Part shown: in pieces, positions 1-8,504 of the stretch
How positions within the stretch are numbered: the stretch's first letter is position 1
Layout: each line of letters opens with the position of its first letter
NCBI GenBank assembly: GCA_001897745.1
Contig: MKUH01000043.1
Location: forward strand, 124,001 to 188,000
From: Candidatus Accumulibacter sp. 66-26
GTDB taxonomy: Bacteria > Pseudomonadota > Gammaproteobacteria > Burkholderiales > Rhodocyclaceae
DNA length: 64,000 nt
Direction: 5' to 3'
The notes under the pieces: model-generated
What the model was told of the DNA's origin: nothing
The model's database searches: none
Seen by the model: the letters and a program-made list of their open reading frames with translations, nothing else
Position numbers and translations under genes: made by a program

Positions 1-225
1 ATCGGTTTGCGCGACGTCGAGCAGACGCTCGGCCTGAAGGTCGCCAGGACGATACCGAACAGCTTCGGCGCGGTCGCCGAGTCGATCAACCACGGGCGGC
101 CGATCATCGACCTCGCGCCGCGCGACCCGGTGGCGCGCGCCTTGCGCGAACTGGCCGGCGAACTGGTCCAGATCAAGCCGCGCAGCGGCGGCTGGTGGCA
201 GCGCCTGCGCGGCAACGCCGCCTGA
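1..225 (+). CDS. tadZ: TadZ/CpaE-like pilus assembly ATPase, C-terminal end (partial)
   Basis: Only the last 74 codons are present; the gene starts upstream of the window. The visible segment ([21 protein letters not shown] near its start, a basic tail ending [10 protein letters not shown]) resembles the end of MinD-like CpaE/TadZ ATPases, which help localise the tad secretion machine at the inner membrane. No nucleotide-binding motif is visible because the N-terminal part is missing. The call rests mainly on its position 46 bp before tadA in the same orientation, which is the standard tad gene order. Another MinD/ParA-like protein cannot be excluded. Confidence 0.65.
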   Translation: MGLRDVEQTLGLKVARTIPNSFGAVAESINHGRPIIDLAPRDPVARALRELAGELVQIKPRSGGWWQRLRGNAA

Positions 226-271
226 GGCGGCGCGCCGCGCGCGAACGCAACGGACAACGAGGATAGCGAAA

Positions 272-1639
272 ATGAACCTGAGACAAAGACTGCAGGAAAT
301 CGCGCCGCCGGCGAAGGGCGTCGCCGCGCCCGCCGAATTGAGGGCCGCGCAGCGCAGCCACGACGACGCGGAATACGCCCGCCTGAAGACCGACATCCAT
401 CGCAAGCTGCTCGACCGGGTCGACCTCGAGGTGATGTCCAGCCTGGCCGAGGAGCCGCTGCGCCAGGAGCTGAAGGTGCTGGTCGAGCGCATCCTGGCCG
501 AAGAGGGGAGCGCGCTCAACGCCCACGAGCGCAAGCAGATCGTCCAGGACATCCAGGACGAGATGCTCGGGCTCGGACCGCTCGAACCCCTGCTCGCCGA
601 TCCGACGGTTTCCGACATCCTGGTCAACGGCTGCCGCCAGGTCTATGTCGAGCGCGCCGGCAAGCTGGAGCTTTCCGGCCTGCGCTTCGCCAACAACGAG
701 CATCTGCTGAAGATCATCGACAAGATCGTCTCGCGCGTCGGCCGCCGCATCGACGAGTCGACGCCGATGGTCGACGCGCGTCTACCCGACGGCTCCCGGG
801 TCAACGCAATCATCCCGCCGCTGGCGCTGGACGGGCCGCTTCTCTCGATCCGCCGCTTCGCCGTGGTGCCGCTCAAGGTCGACGATCTGCTCCGGCTGAA
901 GACCCTGACGCCGCAGATGGCCGAGCTGATCGAGGCGATGGTCGGCGCCCGCCTCAACCTGCTCATTTCCGGCGGCACCGGCACCGGCAAGACGACCATG
1001 CTCAACGTGCTTTCGGGCTACATCTCGCACCGCGAGCGCATCGTCACCATCGAGGACGCGGCGGAGCTGCAGCTGCAGCAGCCGCACGTCGTGCGCCTGG
1101 AAACGCGGCCGCCGAACATCGAGGGCAAGGGCGAGATCACGCAGCGTGCGCTGGTGCGCAACAGCCTGCGCATGCGCCCGGACCGCATCATCCTCGGCGA
1201 GGTGCGCGGCGCCGAGGTGGTCGACATGCTGCAGGCGATGAACACCGGCCACGAAGGATCGATGACGACGGTGCACGCCAACACGCCGCGCGATGCCTTC
1301 ATCCGCCTGGAAAACATGATGGGCATGGCGGGCATGCAGATGCCGCCGAAGGCGGCGCGGGCGCAGATCAGTTCGGCGCTCTCGGCGGTGGTCCAGGTCG
1401 CCCGCCTGGCCGACGGCCGGCGCAAGATCGTCAGCATCCAGGAAGTCACCGGCATGGAGGGCGACGTCGTCACCATGCAGGAAATCTACACCTTCCAGCA
1501 GACGGGAATCGCCGCCGACGGCACGGTACTCGGCCGCTTCCGCGCCACCGGCATCCGCCCGCATTTCCTCGAGCGCGTGCGGGCCTACGGGATCGCCCTG
1601 TCCGACGGGATGTTCGATCCGACCAGGATCTACGAATAA
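272..1639 (+). CDS. tadA: TadA/CpaF-type secretion ATPase of the Flp pilus
   Basis: 455-residue cytoplasmic AAA-like ATPase of the type II/IV secretion family that powers Flp pilus polymerisation. Seen directly: Walker [10 protein letters not shown] at about residues 234-242, a Walker B region RIILGEVRG at about 305-313, and the family motif [17 protein letters not shown] shortly after. The N-terminal 100 residues are helical and charged, as in CpaF. The ATG is preceded by a GAGGA-type ribosome site. tadB follows 28 bp downstream on the same strand, so the genes form one operon. Length and motifs are complete. Confidence 0.95.
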   Translation: MNLRQRLQEIAPPAKGVAAPAELRAAQRSHDDAEYARLKTDIHRKLLDRVDLEVMSSLAEEPLRQELKVLVERILAEEGSALNAHERKQIVQDIQDEMLGLGPLEPLLADPTVSDILVNGCRQVYVERAGKLELSGLRFANNEHLLKIIDKIVSRVGRRIDESTPMVDARLPDGSRVNAIIPPLALDGPLLSIRRFAVVPLKVDDLLRLKTLTPQMAELIEAMVGARLNLLISGGTGTGKTTMLNVLSGYISHRERIVTIEDAAELQLQQPHVVRLETRPPNIEGKGEITQRALVRNSLRMRPDRIILGEVRGAEVVDMLQAMNTGHEGSMTTVHANTPRDAFIRLENMMGMAGMQMPPKAARAQISSALSAVVQVARLADGRRKIVSIQEVTGMEGDVVTMQEIYTFQQTGIAADGTVLGRFRATGIRPHFLERVRAYGIALSDGMFDPTRIYE

Positions 1640-1667
1640 GCGACGCGCGCGAAGGAGGGCGGCGGCC

Positions 1668-2642
1668 ATGGAATCGATCTACTACCTGTTCATCCTGTTC
1701 TGCTTCGTCGCGGTGGTGCTCGCGCTCGAGGGCGGCTATCTGGCCTGGAACAACAGCCGCGGCGAAGAGGCGCAGCGCCTGCGCCGCCGCCTGCGGGCGA
1801 TGGCCGCCGGCGAGCACGGCGGTGCCTCGGAAACCCTGCTCAAGCGGCGCTCGGCCGCCGACCTGTCGGCGCTGGAACGCCTGTTCATGCGCCTGCCCCG
1901 CGTGCATCTGCTCGAACGCCTGCTGCTGCAGGCCGGCTCCGACCAGTCCCTCGGCCGCTTCATCCTCGGCAGCCTGGTCGCCGCGGCCACCGCGCTGCTC
2001 GTCGGCCTCCTCTTCCACTGGCCGTCGTGGGTGGTCCTGGCGCTGGCCGGCGCCGCCGGCGTCTATCCGGTGCTGCGGCTGTTCGCGGCCCGGCGCCGGC
2101 GCCTGCTCATGCTCGAACAGCAATTGCCGGACGCCCTCGACCTGATGGGGCGGGCGCTGCGCGCCGGGCACGCCTTCTCGGCGGCGCTCGGCATGGTCGG
2201 CACGGAATCGGCCGAGCCGCTCGCCGGCGAGTTCCGCACGACCTTCGACGAGACCAATTTCGGCATCCCGCTACCGGAGGCCCTGCTCAACCTCGCGACG
2301 CGCGTGCCCAGCGCCGACCTCAGCTACTTCGTCATCGCCGTGCTGCTGCAGCGCGAAACCGGCGGCAACCTGACCGAGCTGCTGGCCAACCTGAGTTCGC
2401 TGATGCGCGCCCGCTTCAAGCTGATGGGCAGCATCCGCGCCCTGTCTGCCGAGGGGCGCCTGTCGGCGTGGATTCTCAGCCTGCTGCCCTTCGTCGCGGC
2501 GGGCGCCTTCAACATCATCAACCCCAAGCTGATGAGCGTCCTGTGGACCGATCCGGTCGGTCTGAAGATGGTCTATACGGCCCTGGCGATGATCACCATC
2601 GGCATCTTCTGGATGTGGCGGATCGTCAAGATCCGGGTTTAG
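1668..2642 (+). CDS. tadB: TadB inner-membrane platform protein (T2SSF domain)
   Basis: 324-residue integral membrane protein with a T2SSF domain, one of the two platform proteins of the tad pilus machine. A hydrophobic segment lies at about residues 4-24, a membrane hairpin at about 100-140, the cytoplasmic T2SSF core at about 150-270 (LPDALDLMGRALRAGHAFSAAL, then LLQRETGGNLTELLANLSSLMRAR), and two membrane segments at the end. The start is set by the strong AAGGAGG site upstream. It sits between tadA and tadC, its expected partners. Confidence 0.93.
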   Translation: MESIYYLFILFCFVAVVLALEGGYLAWNNSRGEEAQRLRRRLRAMAAGEHGGASETLLKRRSAADLSALERLFMRLPRVHLLERLLLQAGSDQSLGRFILGSLVAAATALLVGLLFHWPSWVVLALAGAAGVYPVLRLFAARRRRLLMLEQQLPDALDLMGRALRAGHAFSAALGMVGTESAEPLAGEFRTTFDETNFGIPLPEALLNLATRVPSADLSYFVIAVLLQRETGGNLTELLANLSSLMRARFKLMGSIRALSAEGRLSAWILSLLPFVAAGAFNIINPKLMSVLWTDPVGLKMVYTALAMITIGIFWMWRIVKIRV

Positions 2643-2657
2643 GGAGGGAGACGCATC

Positions 2658-3602
2658 ATGACCGACACGCAGATGATTTTTCTCGGGCTGCTCTTCGTGG
2701 CCGTCTCCGCCTTCGCCTACGGCGTCGCCTGGCTGCTGTTCCGGCCGCGCACCGCGCAGCAGCGCCTGTACGCCGCGGGCGGCGGCGCGGGCGATGCCGC
2801 GCCGGACGGGCAGTGGCAGGCCAAGGTCGCCGGCCTGGCGGCGCCGCTGGCCAAGCTGGCGCTGCCGAGCGAGGGCTGGGAGTCTTCCGGCCTGCGCACG
2901 CGCTTCATGAACGCCGGCTGGCGCCATCCGTCGGCGCCCATCCTCTACTTCGCCGCCAAGGCCGGCCTCGCGCTCGGCTTTCCGCTGCTGCTCAGCGTGC
3001 TGCTCGGCGTCAGCGTCGGCGGCCTGCCCTGGGGCGTGAACGAGACGATGTTCGCCATGCTCGTCGCCGCCTCGCTCGGCTACTACCTGCCCAACCTCCT
3101 GCTTTCCCTGCGCATCGCCCGCCACCAGCGCGAGTTGCTCGAAGCCTTTCCCGACGCCGTCGATCTGATCATCGTCTGCGTCGAGGCCGGGCTCGGGCTC
3201 GACGCGGCGATCGCCCGCAGCGGCGAGGAAATCCGCCTGCGCAGCCCGGAGCTGGCCGACGAGCTGCATCTCGTCGGGCTCGAACTGCGCGTCGGCGCGA
3301 GCCGCGAGCGCGCGCTGCGCAATCTCGCCCTGCGCACCGGGCTGGACGACGTCGGCGCGCTGGTCACCATGCTCGTCCAGGCCGACCGCTTCGGCACCAG
3401 CATCGGCGAATCGCTGCGCGTGCATGCCGACGGCCTGCGCACGCGCCGGCGCCAGCGCGCCGAGGAAGCGGCGGCGAAGATTCCGCTGAAGCTCCTCTTC
3501 CCGCTCATCTTCTGCATCTTTCCGTCGCTCATGCTGGTCCTGCTCGGGCCGGCAGTGATCAGCATCTACCACGTCTTCCTGAAAACCATGGTCGGCGCCT
3601 GA
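2658..3602 (+). CDS. tadC: TadC inner-membrane platform protein (T2SSF domain)
   Basis: 314-residue T2SSF-domain membrane protein, the second platform component. It has an N-terminal membrane segment (residues about 5-25), paired membrane segments at about 95-145, the T2SSF core beginning LLEAFPDAVDLIIVCVEAGLGLDAAIARSGEEI, and a C-terminal membrane hairpin (IPLKLLFPLIFCIFPSLMLVLLGPAVISIYHVF). A GGAGGGAG site precedes the ATG and tadB ends 15 bp upstream. Paralogous to TadB, as usual in tad loci. Confidence 0.93.
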   Translation: MTDTQMIFLGLLFVAVSAFAYGVAWLLFRPRTAQQRLYAAGGGAGDAAPDGQWQAKVAGLAAPLAKLALPSEGWESSGLRTRFMNAGWRHPSAPILYFAAKAGLALGFPLLLSVLLGVSVGGLPWGVNETMFAMLVAASLGYYLPNLLLSLRIARHQRELLEAFPDAVDLIIVCVEAGLGLDAAIARSGEEIRLRSPELADELHLVGLELRVGASRERALRNLALRTGLDDVGALVTMLVQADRFGTSIGESLRVHADGLRTRRRQRAEEAAAKIPLKLLFPLIFCIFPSLMLVLLGPAVISIYHVFLKTMVGA

Positions 3603-3621
3603 ACGTCCAAGGAGAAAAGCA

Positions 3622-4908
3622 ATGCGAAAAGAGATCAAGAAAATCGCGCTGTGCCTGCCGGGAATCTTCCTGATCGCCGGCTGCGCCGCGCTGCAGAAGG
3701 AAGAGTCGCCGACGCTGGCGGTGGTGCCGAGCCAGTCGGTGCGGCACGGGGTCGCGCGCGCCGAGGCGCAGTACGCACTCGGGCGCTACTACCGCGGGCA
3801 GGCGCGCGCCGACGAGGCGATCGTCGCCTTCCGCAAGGCGCTGCAGGCCGATCCGGAGCACGCCGAGGCGCGCAATGCGCTGGGCGTGATGCTCGCCGGG
3901 CTGGGACGGAACGAGGAGGCGATCGAGGAGCTCGAAAGGGCGGTCGATTCGGCGCCGCGCTCGGCCGTCATCCGCAACAACCTCGGCTACGCCTACCTGT
4001 TGCGCGGGCGCGCCGTCGAAGCGGTCGCCGCCCTGGAAATGGCGGCGGCGCTCGATCCCGCCAGCCCGCGCGTGCGCGACAACCTGCAGCAGGCGCGCGT
4101 GGCCGTGAGCGCGCTCGCCGAGGCTGCCCCCGGCGCCGGTCCCGAAGCGCCGCCGGTGGTCGCGGCAGCGGTTCCGGAAACGATCCCCGCAGCGCCGCTT
4201 TCGGTGGCGTCGGACGCAACGCAGGTGGCTACTCCGGCAATGACTCCCGCGGTGGCTCCGGCCGCGACCCAGGCAGCGACTCCGGCAGCAATCCCAGCCG
4301 CGCCCCTGGCCGCAACCCCAGCCGTAGCCCCGGTTGCAACCCCGGTTGCAACCCCGGCCGCAACTCCGGCCGCAACTCCGGTCGCAACCCCAGCCGCAAG
4401 CCGGGTTGCGCTTGCGACGCCCGTCGCGCTTCCGCCGGACCTTCCCGCTGTCGCGCGCGATGGCGGGCGCCCGGTCGATCCGGCGGCCGGGGCTGCAGCG
4501 CCGGATTCGCAGGCTGGAGGCCGGCCGTCGGGGGCGGCCGTCGTGCGCGTCGGCGGCAAGCCGCGCCTCGAGGTCGCCAACGGCAACGGTGCGGGCGGCA
4601 TGGCGCGCAGCGTGGCGCAGCGCCTCCAGCGCGAAGGCTACGCGCGGGCGCGCCTGACCAATGAGCCGGGTTTCGCCGTGCGCAAAACGCTGATCCAGTA
4701 CCGGCCCGGCTTCGAGGCGGAGGCCATGGAGTTGCGCAACAGTTTGCGCGCGGGCGTGCCGGTGGTCGCTTCCGCGCGCCTGCGTGCCGACGTGCAGGTG
4801 CGCCTCGCGCTCGGCAAGGACGCCGGATCGCCCGCGGCGCTGCTTGCCCGTGCGCTCCCGCCCCTGCAGGTCGCCGATGCCGCAGGCGGAGGGGCGGCGG
4901 AACGCTGA
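3622..4908 (+). CDS. tadD: TadD-like TPR lipoprotein with C-terminal LytR_C domain
   Basis: 428-residue predicted outer-membrane lipoprotein. The signal peptide ends in a lipobox (LIAGC, Cys at about 22). TPR repeats occupy about residues 45-165 (ALGRYYRGQARADEAIVAFRKAL and two more). A low-complexity Ala/Thr/Pro/Val linker follows, with 15 tetrapeptide units at residues 202-261, then a LytR_C-type domain from about 314 (PRLEVANGNGAGGMARSVAQRL). TadD proteins are TPR lipoproteins needed for pilus assembly or secretin handling; the LytR_C domain and repeat linker extend the simple TadD plan. It is last in the operon and followed by a strong terminator. Confidence 0.85.
   Translation: MRKEIKKIALCLPGIFLIAGCAALQKEESPTLAVVPSQSVRHGVARAEAQYALGRYYRGQARADEAIVAFRKALQADPEHAEARNALGVMLAGLGRNEEAIEELERAVDSAPRSAVIRNNLGYAYLLRGRAVEAVAALEMAAALDPASPRVRDNLQQARVAVSALAEAAPGAGPEAPPVVAAAVPETIPAAPLSVASDATQVATPAMTPAVAPAATQAATPAAIPAAPLAATPAVAPVATPVATPAATPAATPVATPAASRVALATPVALPPDLPAVARDGGRPVDPAAGAAAPDSQAGGRPSGAAVVRVGGKPRLEVANGNGAGGMARSVAQRLQREGYARARLTNEPGFAVRKTLIQYRPGFEAEAMELRNSLRAGVPVVASARLRADVQVRLALGKDAGSPAALLARALPPLQVADAAGGGAAER
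4225..4404 (+). repeat. In-frame 12-bp degenerate tandem repeat (15 units)
   Basis: Fifteen consecutive 12-bp units in the frame of the TadD-like gene encode variations of (A/V)-A-T-P. The best-conserved copies are adjacent: GTTGCAACCCCG twice (4333-4356), then GCCGCAACTCCG twice (4357-4380). Near-identical neighbours suggest recent slippage or unequal crossover. Unit number can change without shifting the frame, so the linker may vary in length between strains. Confidence 0.85.
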
Positions 4909-4944
4909 CGCTTCCCATTCGGAGCATCGCCCGGCACGACCGCT

Positions 4945-4988
4945 AGGCAAAAAAAACGGCGCCGCGTAAAAGCGGCGCCGTTTTGCCT
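4945..4988. terminator. Bidirectional rho-independent terminator between tadD and aceB
   Basis: A near-perfect inverted repeat with core AACGGCGCCGC/GCGGCGCCGTT, a 5-base loop, and A-rich and T-rich flanks on both sides (AGGCAAAA...TTTTGCCT). It lies between convergent genes and can serve both. Confidence 0.9.
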
Positions 4989-5005
4989 GCTGTCGCAGCG
5001 AAGGC

Positions 5006-6604
5006 TTATTCCATCGCCTCGTACAGCGGCAGGGTCAGGAACTCCGGGTAGTCCGGGGTCAGGCTCATCTTGTCGAAGATCACGGCGGCCTGGTCGTAGG
5101 TCGCGGTGGCTTCGCCCTGGGCGGCGACGGTGGCCTTCACCTTGGCCAGTTCCTCGGCGATCATCGGACGCACCATTTCTTCGGTGACCTTGCGGCCGTC
5201 GTCGAGCACGCCCTTCGGCGAGACGACCCACTGCCAGACCTGCGAACGCGAGATTTCGGCGGTCGCCGCGTCTTCCATCAGGTTGTGGATCGGCACGCAG
5301 CCGTTGCCGGCGAGCCACGAGCCGAGGTAGTGGATGCCGACGTTGATGTTGTTGCGCAGGCCGGCTTCGGTGATCGGCTGCTCGGGCTGGAAGTTGAGGA
5401 AGTCCTTGGCGGCGAAGTTCTCGTCGCGCTGCTTTTCCCACTGGTTCGGACGGTCGCCGAGGACGGCCTGGAACTCTTCGGCGGCGATCGAGACGAGGCC
5501 GGGGTGCGCGACCCAGCCGCCGTCGAAGCCGTCGTTCGCGTCGCGGCGCTTGTCGTGGCGGATGCCGGCCAGCGCCTTTTCATTGGCCACCGGGTCGTTC
5601 TTGATCGGGATCAGGGCCGACATGCCGCCCATCGCCGGGGCGCCGCGCTTGTGGCAGGCCTTGACGAGGGCCAGCGCGTAGGAGCGCATGAAGGGCACTT
5701 CCATCGTGATCGCGCCGCGGTTGGCGAGGCAGAAGTCCTTGTTTTTCTTGAACTTCTTGATGCACGAGAAGATGTAGTCCCAGCGCCCGGCGTTGAGGCC
5801 GGCGGAGTGGTTGCGCAGTTCGTAGAGGATTTCTTCCATCTCGAAGGTGGCGAGGATGGTCTCGACCAGCACCGTCGCCTTGATCGTTCCCTGCGGGATG
5901 CCGCAGTGGTCCTGCGCCATGACGAAGATGTCGTTCCACAGGCGCGCTTCGAGGTGCGATTCCATCTTCGGCAGGTAGTAGAACGGGCCGGCGCCGCGCG
6001 CGATCTGCTCCTTGGCGTTGTGGAAGAAGACGAGGGCGAAGTCGAAGATGCCGCCGCCGACGCGCTGGCCGTCGACCGTCACGTGCTTCTCGTCGAGGTG
6101 CCAGCCGCGCGGACGGATCTGCAGCGTGGCGATCTTGTCGTTCAGCTTGTATTCCTTGCCGGCCTCGTTCTTGAACGAGAGCTCGCGGCGGATCGCCTTG
6201 TACAGATTGACCTGGCCCTGAATCTGGTTGTCCCAGTTCGGCGAGTTGGAATCCTCGAAGTCGGTCATGTACGAATCGGCGCCCGAGTTGTAGGCGTTGA
6301 TGATCATCTTGGCCTCGACCGGGCCGGTGATCTCGGTGCGGCGGCGCTCGAGCGCCTTGGGCAGCGGTGCGATCTTCCAGTCGCCTTCGCGGATGGCCTT
6401 GGTCTCGGGCAGGAAGTCGGGCATTTCGCCGGCGTCGATGCGCGCCTGGCGGGCGACGCGGGCGGCCAGCAGTTCCTGGCGGCGACCTTCGAAGGCGCGG
6501 TGCAGCTTGGCGACCAGCGCCAGCGCGTCGTGCGTCAGGATGGATTCGAAGCCGGGCTTGATCGGGCCGGTGATGCTCACGCCCTGGGGCAGATTGAGGC
6601 TCAT
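5006..6604 (-). CDS. aceB: Malate synthase A
   Basis: 532 residues, the length of the A-type enzyme. It condenses glyoxylate with acetyl-CoA to malate, the second step of the glyoxylate shunt, in the cytoplasm. Seen: MTDFEDS at about 113-119, the family signature NHSAGLNAGRWDYIF at about 264-278, and EDAATAEISR at about 443-452, which carries the catalytic Asp in this family. An AAGGAA site precedes the ATG. The TauE/SafE gene ends 15 bp upstream on the same strand, so the two are probably co-transcribed from a promoter near 7.5 kb. aceA lies separately at 13.1-14.4 kb. Confidence 0.97.
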   Translation of the reverse strand: MSLNLPQGVSITGPIKPGFESILTHDALALVAKLHRAFEGRRQELLAARVARQARIDAGEMPDFLPETKAIREGDWKIAPLPKALERRRTEITGPVEAKMIINAYNSGADSYMTDFEDSNSPNWDNQIQGQVNLYKAIRRELSFKNEAGKEYKLNDKIATLQIRPRGWHLDEKHVTVDGQRVGGGIFDFALVFFHNAKEQIARGAGPFYYLPKMESHLEARLWNDIFVMAQDHCGIPQGTIKATVLVETILATFEMEEILYELRNHSAGLNAGRWDYIFSCIKKFKKNKDFCLANRGAITMEVPFMRSYALALVKACHKRGAPAMGGMSALIPIKNDPVANEKALAGIRHDKRRDANDGFDGGWVAHPGLVSIAAEEFQAVLGDRPNQWEKQRDENFAAKDFLNFQPEQPITEAGLRNNINVGIHYLGSWLAGNGCVPIHNLMEDAATAEISRSQVWQWVVSPKGVLDDGRKVTEEMVRPMIAEELAKVKATVAAQGEATATYDQAAVIFDKMSLTPDYPEFLTLPLYEAME

Positions 6605-6619
6605 GGTGTTCCTTTCACG

Positions 6620-7411
6620 TCAGAGGGTTTTATAAAAATAGAGCACGGTGAGGAAACTTCCCACCGCCACGATGAAGCGGCGCAGCCAGAGGGCGGGGAT
6701 GCGGCGCGCGACGCGCGCGCCCCAGTAGCCGCCGAGCGTGCCGGTGACCAGCATGACCGCCGTGTGCGGCCAGGAGACGGCGCCGGCGACGACGAAGGTG
6801 ACGACGGCGACCGAGTAGATGACCGCCGAGAGCCAGTTCTTCAGGGCGTTGATCTCGTGCATGTCGTCGAAGCCCTGGATGGCCAGCGCGGCGAGCATCA
6901 GGATGCCCATGCCGGCGCCGAAGAAGGCGCCGTAAATGGACACGATGAGCTGAAAGAGGAAGCCGCCGGGGCCGACGTGCCGGCCTTGCGGCGCCGCTCC
7001 GGCGGCCGCCGGCTTGCGCAGGCCGGCGACGAAGCGCGAGAGTTGTGCGCTGAAGGCGAACAGCACCGTGGCGACGAGCAGCAGCCAGGGGATCAGTTTC
7101 GAGAAGGCGGCGTTCGAGGTGGCGAGCAGGAGCAGGCCGCCGGCGATGCCGCCGAGAAAAGCGACCAGCGTCAGCAGCGGCAGCGACTTCTTGAAGCGCA
7201 GCAGTTCGGCGCGGAAGGCCCAGGCGCCGGCCAGGCTGCCCGGCCACAGGGCGACCGAGTTGCTGGCGTTGGCCGTCACCGGCGGCACGCCGACGGCGAG
7301 CAGGGCGGGAAAGGAGAGGAAGGAGCCGCCGCCGGCGACCGAGTTCATCGCGCCGGCGCCGAAGGCGGCGAGGCCGATCAGGGCAAATTGGGCAAGCTGG
7401 GCGAAGTCCAT
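6620..7411 (-). CDS. TauE/SafE (DUF81) family membrane permease
   Basis: 263-residue polytopic membrane protein of the TauE/SafE family, putative exporters of sulfonates, sulfite or organic acids. The N-terminal repeat motif (GAGAMNSVAGGGSFLSFPALL) and the second-half repeat (FGAGMGILMLAALAIQG) are both visible, with about eight hydrophobic segments. The ATG at 7411 is chosen because membrane-family similarity starts there; upstream in-frame codons read through non-coding-like sequence. No strong ribosome site is visible. It sits directly upstream of aceB, so a role in handling a C2 compound is plausible but not shown. Confidence 0.85.
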   Translation of the reverse strand: MDFAQLAQFALIGLAAFGAGAMNSVAGGGSFLSFPALLAVGVPPVTANASNSVALWPGSLAGAWAFRAELLRFKKSLPLLTLVAFLGGIAGGLLLLATSNAAFSKLIPWLLLVATVLFAFSAQLSRFVAGLRKPAAAGAAPQGRHVGPGGFLFQLIVSIYGAFFGAGMGILMLAALAIQGFDDMHEINALKNWLSAVIYSVAVVTFVVAGAVSWPHTAVMLVTGTLGGYWGARVARRIPALWLRRFIVAVGSFLTVLYFYKTL

Positions 7412-7497
7412 GGCTGCAATCGCTTTCGTTCTGTTTTCGTTCCGGCCGGCGGGCCGTTTCCGCGGAAATCGGCGGGGGCCGGGCGGGTGGAGCTGCA

Positions 7498-7524
7498 GTC
7501 TTATAGAAGAGTCTATTCTGCCTG
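7498..7524 (-). promoter_or_regulatory. Candidate operator upstream of tauE-aceB (shared with aceA)
   Basis: On the minus strand this reads TCTTCTATAAGAC preceded by an AATAG/CAG segment. The same 13 bases occur at 14497-14509 in front of aceA, with similar CAGG...AATAG sequence on the same side. The core is a dyad, TCTT-N4-AAGA. On the plus strand a second dyad ATAGA-AGAG-TCTAT (7503-7516) overlaps it. It lies in the 175-bp gap between divergent tauE-aceB and the LysR gene. The binding protein is unknown. Confidence 0.6.
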
Positions 7525-7572
7525 AAGCGAAATGATAAGTGGCGGTAACTGCAGTTGATCTTTTACTCAGGG

Positions 7573-7578
7573 TATAAA
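7573..7578 (+). promoter_or_regulatory. Possible -10 element of the LysR gene
   Basis: TATAAA only 8 bp before the ATG at 7587, with no ribosome-binding site between. If used, the transcript would begin at or very near the start codon. No clear -35 is visible. Confidence 0.3.
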
Positions 7579-7586
7579 ATGGCGGG

Positions 7587-8486
7587 ATGGATGCCTTCAA
7601 GCAGATTTCCGCCTTCGCCGCCGCTGCGACGCGCGGCAGCCTGTCCGCCGCGGCGCGCGCCGAGCAGGTGACGCCGGCCATCATCGGCCGGCGCATCGAC
7701 GCGCTCGAAGAACGCCTCGGCGTGCGCCTGCTGCTGCGCACGACGCGCCGCCTGTCGCTGACTTTCGAGGGGCAGGCCTTCCTCGAGGACTGCCAGCGCA
7801 TCCTCAACGATCTGGCCAACGCCGAAGCCGCCGTCTCGCTCGGCGGCATCCGCGCCAGCGGCCATCTCAAGGTCTCGGCGCCGGCCGGCTTCGGACGGCG
7901 GCACGTGGCGCCGCAGGTCGCCGCCTTCATGCGCGGCAATCCCGAAGTGACGGTGACGCTCGATCTCACCGATCGTCTCGTCGACCTGCTCAATGAGGGC
8001 GTCGATTGCGCCGTGCGCATCGGCGAGCTGGCCGATTCGAGCCTCGTCGGCAGCAAGCTCGGCGAGATGCGGCGCGTCGTCGTCGCCAGCCCGGACTATC
8101 TGGCGCGGCACGGGGTGCCGCACACGCCGCGCGAACTCGCCGCGCACAACTGCCTGTCGCTCGGCCAGCAGCGCGGCTGGACGCTGCGCGAGGCGGCCGG
8201 CGGCGAAGTCGCGAACTTCAAGGTGGCGGGCAGCTTCGAGTGCAACGATGGTGCCGTGCTGCACGAGTGGGCGCTGGCCGGCGCCGGGCTGGCCTGGCGT
8301 TCGCTCTGGGAGGTCGGCGGCGACCTCGCCGCCGGGCGTCTGGTGGCCGTGCTCGACGAGTTCGCCGCGCCGCCGATGGGCATCTACGCGGTTTTCCCGC
8401 AGCGCCGCCAGCTGCCGCTGCGCGTGCGCGTCTTCATCGACGCGCTCAAGGCGACCTACGGCGATCCCGACTACTGGGGCTGGTGA
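7587..8486 (+). CDS. LysR-family transcriptional regulator
   Basis: 299 residues with the full LysR plan: an N-terminal winged helix-turn-helix (residues 1-60; FAAAATRGSLSAAARAEQVTPAIIGRRIDALEERLGVRLLLRTTR) and a periplasmic-binding-protein-like effector domain from about 90. It is divergent from tauE-aceB, the classic arrangement for a LysR regulator controlling the opposite operon, and the 175-bp gap holds a palindromic element. The effector is unknown. TATAAA lies just before the ATG and there is no visible ribosome site, so the mRNA may be leaderless. Confidence 0.93.
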   Translation: MDAFKQISAFAAAATRGSLSAAARAEQVTPAIIGRRIDALEERLGVRLLLRTTRRLSLTFEGQAFLEDCQRILNDLANAEAAVSLGGIRASGHLKVSAPAGFGRRHVAPQVAAFMRGNPEVTVTLDLTDRLVDLLNEGVDCAVRIGELADSSLVGSKLGEMRRVVVASPDYLARHGVPHTPRELAAHNCLSLGQQRGWTLREAAGGEVANFKVAGSFECNDGAVLHEWALAGAGLAWRSLWEVGGDLAAGRLVAVLDEFAAPPMGIYAVFPQRRQLPLRVRVFIDALKATYGDPDYWGW

Positions 8487-8504
8487 CGGCGCGCGCCGCC
8501 GGCG

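Noticed and set aside
7503..7516. The ATAGA-AGAG-TCTAT palindrome as a classical LysR box
   Set aside because: It does not fit T-N11-A spacing, and the same core occurs at aceA, away from the LysR gene, so assignment to this LysR is not supported.
5285..7525. A 746-codon plus-strand frame opposite aceB and the TauE gene
   Set aside because: Shadow frame; both opposite genes have clear family motifs and ribosome sites or homologous starts.
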